A stretch of DNA of 64,000 bases from Trichopria drosophilae (taxonomy: Eukaryota > Arthropoda > Insecta > Hymenoptera > Diapriidae): NCBI GenBank assembly GCA_030407085.1, contig CM059587.1, positions 83,651,001-83,715,000 of the forward strand. The letters run 5' to 3'. The notes beneath the pieces are model-generated. The model was not told where the DNA came from and searched no databases. It worked only from the letters and a program-made list of their open reading frames with translations. Positions 56,881 through 64,000 of this stretch are shown in pieces (the first letter of the stretch is position 1; each line of letters begins with the position of its first letter). A program made the position numbers and the translations under genes.

Positions 56881-58489
56881 ATTTTATGTAGGCTGCTAAC
56901 AATGTCAGGAACTAAAATCATACCCAGCGGCCGTGGCACAAAACGTTGTTCCGCTCTCAAAATTCCGAAATCGGATATTATAGAGATTTGGGGCAACTTT
57001 TCCCAGTTTTACTACCTCGGCGGGGTTAGGGGATATTGGAAATTTCTATACGGGCTGCCAACAATGTCAGGAATAAAAATAATACCAAGCGGCCGTGGCA
57101 CAAAACGTTTTACAAGTCTTAAAATTTCTAAATCGGCTGTTATAGTGATTTGGGGTAACTTTTCCCAATTTTACAACCTTGGCGGGGTTAAGGGAGGTTG
57201 GAATTTTTTATGTAGGCTGCCAACAATGTCAGGAACTAAAATCATACCCAGCGGCCGTGGCACAAAACGTTTTTCCGCTCTCAAAATTCCGAAATCGGCT
57301 GTTATAGAGATTTGGGGCAACTTTCCCCAATTTTACAACCTCGGCGTGGTCAGGGGAGGTTGGAATTTTTTATGTAGGTTGCCAACAATGTCAGGAATCG
57401 AAATCGTATAAAGCGGCCGTGGCACAAAACGTTTTTCAAGACTTAAAATTTCTAAATCGGCTGTTATAGTGATTTGGGGTAACTTTTCCCCATTTTACTG
57501 CCTCGGCGGGGTTAGGGGATATTGGAAATTTCTATACTGGCTGACAACAATGTCAGGAACTAAAATCATACCCAGCGGCCGTGGCACAAAACGTTTTTCA
57601 AGTCTTAAAATTTCGAAATCGGCTGTTATAGAGATTTGGGGCAACTTTTCCCAATTTTACAACCTCGGCAGGGTTAAGGGAGGTTGGAATTTTTTATGTA
57701 GGCTGCCAACAATGTCAGGAACTAAAATCATACCCAGCGGTCGTGGTACAAAACGTTTTTCAAGTCTTAAAATTTCGAAATCGGCTGTTATAGAGATTTG
57801 GGGCAACTTTTCCCAATTTTACAACCTCGGCGGGGTTAGGGGAGGTTGGAATTTTTTATGTAGGTTGCCAACAATGTCAGGAACTAAAATCATACCCAGC
57901 GGTCGTGGTACAAAACGTTTTTCAAGTCTTAAAATTTCGAAATCGGCTGTTATAGAGATTTGGGGCAACTTTTCCCAATTTTACAACCTCGGCGGGGTTA
58001 GGGGAGGTTGGAATTTTTTATGTAGGCTGCCAACAATGTCAGGAACTAAAATCATACCCAGCGGTCGTGGTACAAAACGTTTTTCAAGTCTTAAAATTTC
58101 GAAATCGGCTGCTATAGAGTTTTGGGGCAACTTTTCCCAATTTTACAACCTCGGCGGGGTTAGGGGAGGTTGGAATTTTTTATGTAGGCTGCCAACAATG
58201 TCAGGAACTAAAATCATACCCAGCGGTCGTGGTACAAAACGTTTTTCAAGTCTTAAAATTTCGAAATCGGCTGTTATAGAGTTTTGGGGCAACTTTTCCC
58301 AATTTTACTACCTCGGCGGGGTGAGGAGAGGTTGGAATTTTTTATATAGGCTGTCAACAATGTCAGGAATCAAAATCGTACGAAGCGGTCGTGGCACAAA
58401 ACGTTTTTCAACTTTTAAAATTGAGAACCGCTGATGGCCGGCGCTCCGACGAATCGGCCGCTGGAATCGGCCGCTAACTTCAGGGTCAT
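56881..58489 (+). repeat. Right arm: ten 162-bp units
   Basis: The same 54-codon frame is open on the plus strand at 56872-57411 (179 codons) and 57469-58434 (321 codons). The two frames share phase and are interrupted by a TAA at 57412-57414. The first four units vary. Units at 57743, 57905, 58067 and 58229 carry the private variant CGGTCGTGGTACAAAACG and are almost identical, indicating a recent local amplification. The outermost unit (58391) carries AATCGTACGAAGCGG, matching the outermost unit of the left arm. Confidence 0.85.
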
Positions 58490-58499
58490 CGACGGCTTA

Positions 58500-58865
58500 A
58501 GAGTGCCAACCTGCATTACCTTAAATTCTATACAAGTTTAAACCGCATGCAACAATAGAGCTGCAGTGACAAATGCGTTGTAGAAACGGATAAAGTGCGA
58601 AAAACCTTAGCACTGAAGTACAAGAACATTCATCATCAACTGCAAGAAACTTAATCAACACGAGGATTGCGTGCTTATGGTTTTCATTTCGCTTAACGTA
58701 ATTTCTGTGACTGGTAATTCTTATGTAACTTATAATCTGTCTGGGAACATTCAGTCAGATTTCGATCCATCGATTTTTTTGTCCATTTTCCATAGAATTG
58801 ATAGTAAAAAAAATACAAAGTTTGGATATTCAATAAGTCAAAAAATTTGATTCACTGGTTGAAGT
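58500..58865. other. Sequence without supported gene
   Basis: Flank of the foldback. No exon or repeat recognised. Confidence 0.45.
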
Positions 58866-58871
58866 CTTTAA

Positions 58872-59493
58872 CCCTTTAAGGACCAAATGTACAAAAATTT
58901 GACACGAAGTTTGTCAGTATTTTTTAGTATTTAAATTCAATGAAAAAAATTGTGGTATATACGTTTCCAATTGCTCGAACCCCTATTAAAAATTTTTTCA
59001 AAATATCATAAAAAAAATCTGACAAAATTCCAGTGTATTCGTCGATGAATTCTAACAACTTATTACTCTTATCATTTTTGTTATAAAATTCATAATTTTT
59101 GTGTCAGAGCGTTCTCAAATTTTTCAAGAAAATTTCATTTAGGATGCCATTTTCGGGACCGCCATTTCGAATTTTATAAAAACATATATCACCATTTTGA
59201 AGCTTAGACATTTTTGTCACGTTATTTATACCGAACTGAGGCATAGTAATGCTATAAGCGATAAAAAAAAAACGATAAATGAAAAAAAAATTTTAAAATC
59301 TCATGATTTTTGTTAAAAAATGGTCTGTAATTCGTTCATTTTAAAATTGACAGTATTTTACCATCCACCATTCGAAAGAGCGGGGTTCAAGCAATTGGAA
59401 ACGTATATACCACAATTTTTTTTATTGAATTTAAATACTAAAAAATACTGACAAACTTCGTGTCAAATTTTTGTACATTTGGTCCTTAAAGGG
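58872..59493. mobile_element. piggyBac-like MITE with ~117-bp near-perfect inverted repeats, 622 bp
   Basis: TTAA at 58868-58871 and 59494-59497 brackets CCCTTTAAGGACCAAATG and its exact complement. The inverted match runs inward through TGACACGAAGTTTGTCAG, GTGGTATATACGTTTCC and AATTGCT(C/T)GAACCCC with only a couple of differences in about 117 bp. TTAA target site and CCCT-starting ends identify the piggyBac superfamily. The interior is AT-rich and lacks a transposase frame. The near-identity of the arms suggests a fairly recent insertion or arm homogenisation. Confidence 0.9.
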
Positions 59494-59499
59494 TTAATG

Positions 59500-62035
59500 C
59501 ATAAATTACTACTCGTATGGATGTAGATAGTTGAAGCCATTTGACTCGGGACCAACTAAAAATGTCCGTAGCCAACTGGAGTTATAACCACAGGGAGCTG
59601 GCAGAGTATCCACTACCGACTATTGGAACTGACTATCGGAGCAGAATTTATATGACTTGCAACTGCTGGTACATCACTGGAGTACTAGAAGCCAAAACTG
59701 ACAGTCAAAACCTTGGGACTATTGAATACTATACTATATTAGTATTGGTCCATACTGACGGTCAGTGCCAGTACTAAAAAAGTAATCAATACTAACAAAC
59801 CAAGTAAGTCAATACCGACTAGAGTTCCTGGAGTTCGTAGATTCGTGTTCAATTATTGTTCTCCATACACTCGTATTCTTGTCTTGGTTAGAAGTAGTCG
59901 TCGTTTTTCGTAAAATAAGATCATTAAAAGCCTAAATAAATTTTGATTTCATCTCTAGGCAAGATTTTTTTTCTTAAATACTTGAAATTCGAACGTTAAA
60001 AATAACTGATAAGGCAGCTTCATTTAATTTATTATGTAAAAATATGTGAATACAAATTACTATACGAATGTAGTTAATTATCATTTTTACAATTTTGGAA
60101 TTGCAGGACAGCATCTAAACAGAGTTACCGGATAGTTCTGAATCATTACTATTTCAGTATTGAACGCTACTACTACTCTAGATCAGTATTCTGCGAGTGG
60201 TCAATTTTCATTTGGAAGGATTGTAATACATAAAAATGGTAGTCACTAAACAGATACGTTTTCATCACTTAGGGAGTATCAAAACAGCACTCTTAGAGAA
60301 TCATTTACATCTACTTAAGATAATTGTCTTATTTGACAACTGATTAAAAGATACTTTCAGAGATGCTATGATAATTGGTAAAATCAACTATAAGAAATCT
60401 AAAGTTATATAATATGGCAAATAGTTAAACTGTTAAGAAAAATATCTTCTACATTAGGAATAGCCAAATCTGATGGATTGGTTCTTTCCAAGATGATGTA
60501 CGTAAATCACAAATGGTTGCTATTTAAGTCGTACGATTTCAAAAGCTTTTTCTTTATATGCATTTTTATATAGTGCGGATTTCCATGTGATATTAGGGCT
60601 GTGAAGTGGAATTAATGACTATCTGACAACTGAATTTCTCACACTCGCGCAAACGGACTGTGAATTGATAAATTTTGCGGTTCGGAATTCCATCTTGTAC
60701 GTATAGTACGAAAGTAATATATCATGGTCGACGTAAGTTTGAGAATCGAATTCAAAAGTGTCTCTGAATACAATCAACTTATTATTGCAGAATGCAAAAT
60801 AGGTATACGTTTGTTGACATTTATTATATCCATTTGGTTTAGAATACTTGGTTTAGATCACGATTTATAGTTGTTATAACTATTGGCTGCGAGTGGCCAA
60901 TTTCAGATACACTAGTCGGAATAAATAACAAATAAATGTCTGAACTTGCAGATTATATTGACACTAACCAGCTAACTAGTTAATCAAAGAATTATCTATT
61001 AAAAACTTGGTGCATGCGTTTGAACGAAGAGGTTTCTTTCGTTTGATACTTGCAAGCAATCAGAATACGGAAAGATTTATGATCTCTATATCATCAAGAA
61101 AGGAAAGTAATCGAGAAAAGGGTCACAGTCTCGCAGGCGTTAGGCATATTAATATCTGGCTCTAAAGCTATGAAGGAGTTCGATCATTTTTATTGAACTT
61201 TATGCTACCAGATAATTATATTACATAATATTATCTCACTGAAGTTTTCGAAGCAAAGAACGTGATAATATTTTAAGATGTACACACTCAGAGGGTGAGG
61301 AATGCGGCCCACAACTTGCTTCTAACCTAACCAAGTAGCCAAAAAGTAAGGAGGAATAATTGTTTAGGAAGTGAACTTTTATTTACTACTATTTTTGTGC
61401 TAGCACTTTCTGTTTTTGTTCACAGATAATTTGCTATCGTTTATGAAGAAATGGGCGTATAAACCAATAATGGTATTTGCTAGTTATTCGGTAAATTGCA
61501 TTAAACTAACTGAAACTAATTTCAAAATTCTATTATATCATGGTCTCTGAAGTACGATGAGTAATCGCGAGATGGACTAATGTTGACTTCTTCTTTGATG
61601 ATGATTGATAAGAAAATTTGTGGACCAATTAGTAAAAGAATAGTTGGCTGCATAAGCTGTGGGAGGACCAACATCATAACCGTTACCGGATGTACATTCA
61701 CAAACATTACTTAGTGTTAAATATGTTCTAGTCACTAATATTTTTGCTGAAAGCAGTTGTTCAAGGTTAAGGAGAGGTGGCGCACAGATTCTGCTTTGTT
61801 TTATGGACGCATTTCACAAAATTACAATTAAATTGCAATCGGCAGTACTAGTAATAAGCAAAGTGCATCCGATTGACGCTGACGACAGAAGTAATTTATC
61901 GTGATGTCGAAATAATCAGTATTGAAGGATCCGTTTCTCTCACTAATCCATTCGACTCCTCTTTCCCCTTTTATATCGGTATTACACTTCGTCGCATCTC
62001 ATTTCTTTTGCCGTCAATTGCACAGATTACAATTC
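59500..62035. other. AT-rich stretch, nothing supported
   Basis: The 78-codon frame at 59541-59777 runs through short TACTGAC(A/G)GTC-type words. No splice-edged exon, RNA gene or clear repeat end was seen. Confidence 0.45.
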
Positions 62036-62039
62036 CAGT

Positions 62040-62287
62040 TCAATTGGAACGATCTTTTTGCGAATTCGGTCCGCGATGTCTTTTCTTGGACTCTTTTCCA
62101 CCGGTTTTCCGATCCGCTTCCTCCGCAGTTCCGGATAACGACATTTGGCGCGTCTGACTCGGAAATACCCCTGGCGAATAGTAAGCAGCATTGCGTTGAA
62201 GACGGTGTTCTAATTTGACATCCTCTCGTACCTCGACAGTTTTATTACATTTTCGAATATCGGTTTCATGATATTTTATCAATGTGC
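62040..62287 (-). CDS. Possible terminal coding exon, unrecognised
   Basis: On the minus strand a CCTACTTTAG acceptor-like site (about 62288) is followed by an open frame including VEVREDVKLEHRLQRNAAYY, SPGVFPSQTRQMSLSGTAEE and ADRKTGGKESKKRHRGP, stopping at 62040. The region is richer in GC and CpG than its surroundings, and the highly charged, basic C-terminal peptide is compatible with a nuclear or cytoplasmic tail. No polyadenylation signal is seen directly downstream. The complementary strand also has open frames of about 95 codons, so the strand is not certain. Confidence 0.33.
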
Positions 62288-62289
62288 TA

Positions 62290-63475
62290 AAGTAGGGTTT
62301 CGTTTATCCTGACCTATATATATGGTGATTTTCGAAAAAAAAAAACAATTTTACGATCCTCATTATTAAAAACTAAGTGATTTTCTTTTCTTTTTAACAT
62401 AGAAACCTTATTTTCTGTCGTAACATAGCAAATATGAACAGTGTAAAATGAAAGATATGGTTTATGATATAACCTGCAAAATAACATAAAGAATGTCATA
62501 ATTCATCCTTTTTTCAAAGGCGCAGGATCTACTATTTTGTGGGAGAAGCGAAAGTGATATTAATTCTTATTTTTACATTTAGATCTTTGCCATTCTTCTG
62601 AAATTAATAGGCGGCACGTGTGCCCTTGCTGTCCCTTGGTTCCTACGCCATTGCCTTAAGCTGTGATGTCATATGCAGGACTAGTCCGACGTAGTAACTC
62701 GCTGGTGTAAAACTGAAAGATATTTGTTTAAAGAAAAGTAATAATCTCTGAACATGTTTTATCAATAAAAAAGAGAAAAATGCAATCGTTGATGAAGTAA
62801 ATTGTGTGTCCAAAATTTCATGCAAATCTTGTAAGCATTGCCCCTGTTGCGTATTATACTACTCTGAATAACATAAGTGTTAGCAAAAAGTGGCAGACCA
62901 TTTTCTTTACATTTACAAAACAACTAGTCTATAAAAATACAAAATAATTATTTTTAAAAAAAGTAAGACATAATAACTAGATATGAATAATAGAATACAT
63001 TTTTTAACATGCTAGCATTAATAACAATAATGAAGTTTGGTATCAAAAAATTCATCTTTTCGGTCAAATGTAGTAAATTTTTGTAATCATCCGATATTAG
63101 CGTTCGGGTACGTAAATGTTGAATTTTAACTCAAATAAAAAAATTTGTATTCCTTTATTACAATTTATAAGAGAATTTTTAACATTTTTGTGAATTTTCA
63201 TTGCTACCTTTTTTGTTATATTTACATTAATGTTGGTTTTAAACAAATTTTGTATACGTAGATTTTATAGATTTTTTAACGGGCTTTCTTGTGAAAATAT
63301 TTATCTTTTATTATACGTTGCCTATCTTCGCCAAAAATCGTTTTTGAACTTTCAATTTTTATTTTAACATCTGAGGCTAGTCGACCGGAGGTAAAAAATT
63401 CCAGAAAATCACTTTAATTTATGGAGAAAATGATAATATTGAAAGAAATATGGGATGCAAAGGTTTAATACATGT
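62290..63475. other. AT-rich stretch, nothing supported
   Basis: No structure recognised. Confidence 0.5.
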
Positions 63476-63595
63476 TTATACATGTATTAAAAATGTGTTA
63501 ATACATGTATTAAAAATTCACTTAAAAAGAGCTGTCGACATAGAAGGCCTCTGAATAACACGTAGATACACGCACTTCAGGGGCCTTCTACTTGC
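63460..63595. repeat. Palindromic words and a short hairpin
   Basis: TTAATACATGTATTAA (63498-63513) is a perfect 16-bp palindrome preceded by the related TTAATACATGTTTATACATG. Next to it, TAGAAGGCCTCTGAA (63540-63554) pairs with TTCAGGGGCCTTCTA (63577-63591) with one mismatch and a 22-nt loop. Too short for a microRNA precursor by itself. Confidence 0.5.
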
Positions 63596-63599
63596 AAAG

Positions 63600-64000
63600 T
63601 TTAACTGTCCGTAACTCCATCAATATTTATCATATAAATATAATTTTTTTTATTTGAAAGAGAATATAATGCCTTTTTACATAAAGTGATGTATATAGCA
63701 ACATGTGGATTATTTATATAGGAAAAACTTGAAAACTTCTGTAAATTGTAAATTTGCTCCTTTTACCACGTCACTTTTATTATAATATCCAATTTATTTA
63801 ATTTGTATTTTAGTTGAGTAGAGATTAACATTTTTAATTCAATTTTTAATACATTAAACCTTTTCATCCCATATTTTTTTCAAAATCATCTTTTTCACCA
63901 TAAATGATTTTTTTAATTCCTGTCGACTAATCGAATATGTTAAAATAAAAATTGAAACATCAAACACGATTTTTGACAAAGACAGACAACCTGCAAATAA
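63600..64000. other. AT-rich stretch, nothing supported
   Basis: No structure recognised up to the window end. Confidence 0.5.

Larger units (their letters stand above)
55226..58489. mobile_element. 3.26-kb foldback element of 2 x 10 units of 162 bp, 9-bp target duplication
   Basis: CGACGGCTT (55217-55225 and 58490-58498) directly flanks inverted ends ATGACCCTGAAGTTAGCGGC. Inside the ends is a doubled GCGGCCGATTC. Each arm then consists of ten tandem units. In the left arm the phase marker GTGCCACG or GTACCA(C/A) is at 55321, 55483, 55645, 55807, 55969, 56131, 56293, 56455, 56615 and 56777. In the right arm the marker GTGG(C/T)AC is at 56933, 57095 and every 162 bp to 58391. The only register slip is a 2-bp loss before 56615. 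The arms meet at about 56880 with no unique centre. The architecture and 9-bp duplication recall Drosophila Foldback and Mutator/Phantom-type elements; that assignment is inference. No transposase is present. Confidence 0.9.

Noticed and set aside
55226..58489. A CRISPR-like or satellite-only reading of the 162-bp array
   Set aside because: The units are contiguous without unique spacers, inverted in the second half, and bounded by terminal repeats and a target duplication, which fits a mobile element better than a CRISPR array or a plain satellite.
59541..59777. 78-codon plus-strand frame
   Set aside because: It runs through repeated ACTGAC / GTC(A/C)GT-like words, has no splice edges, and its peptide has no motif.
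63540..63591. microRNA precursor hairpin
   Set aside because: The stem is only 15 bp with a 22-nt loop, shorter than an insect precursor needs, and flanking pairing does not extend it.

Overview
This window is eukaryotic nuclear DNA, most likely from an insect (arthropod). It is strongly AT-rich, has no dense set of long open frames, shows GT/AG splice-type exon edges, and is littered with non-autonomous DNA transposons of animal type (piggyBac-like, pogo/Tigger-like, Transib-like) plus decayed retroelement and tRNA-derived sequence. The species cannot be named from the sequence. Most of the window reads as intronic or intergenic DNA.

Likely genic parts are few. On the minus strand, two GC-richer islands (13444-13631 and 6085-6347) form exons that splice in phase 0 and encode the start of an unrecognised low-complexity, proline/serine-rich protein. 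A CpG-rich promoter-like island with a candidate first coding exon lies at 50880-51720 (plus). Weaker candidate exons are at 3042-3128 (plus), 24777-25024 (minus), 36069-36369 (minus, vaguely odorant-receptor-like) and 62040-62287 (minus).

The rest is mobile-element archaeology. At 0-15 kb there are pogo-like MITEs, a 486-bp inverted-repeat element, a degenerate roughly 420-bp periodic repeat, an RNase H remnant of a non-LTR retrotransposon, and a MITE nested in another MITE. At 18-20.4 kb a 410-bp sequence is duplicated, and one copy lies between direct repeats. At 29.3-30.1 kb a Transib-like element (RSS-heptamer-like ends, 5-bp GC-rich target duplication) splits a tRNA-like sequence. At 45.8-46.8 kb two 312-bp MITEs sit in direct orientation around a decayed transposase fragment, and one of them splits a tRNA-like sequence. 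TTAA-flanked piggyBac-like MITEs occur at 25.9, 49.6, 51.9 and 58.9 kb.

The most striking object is at 55226-58489: a 3.26-kb perfect-architecture foldback. It has two head-to-head arms, each of ten 162-bp units in near-constant register, with no unique centre. It ends in matched GC-rich terminal repeats and is flanked by a 9-bp target duplication. The 162-bp unit equals 54 codons and keeps reading frames open on both strands. It resembles Foldback or Mutator/Phantom-type elements in architecture, but its unit sequence is not one I recognise. No intact transposase, rRNA gene, CRISPR array or functional tRNA was seen.
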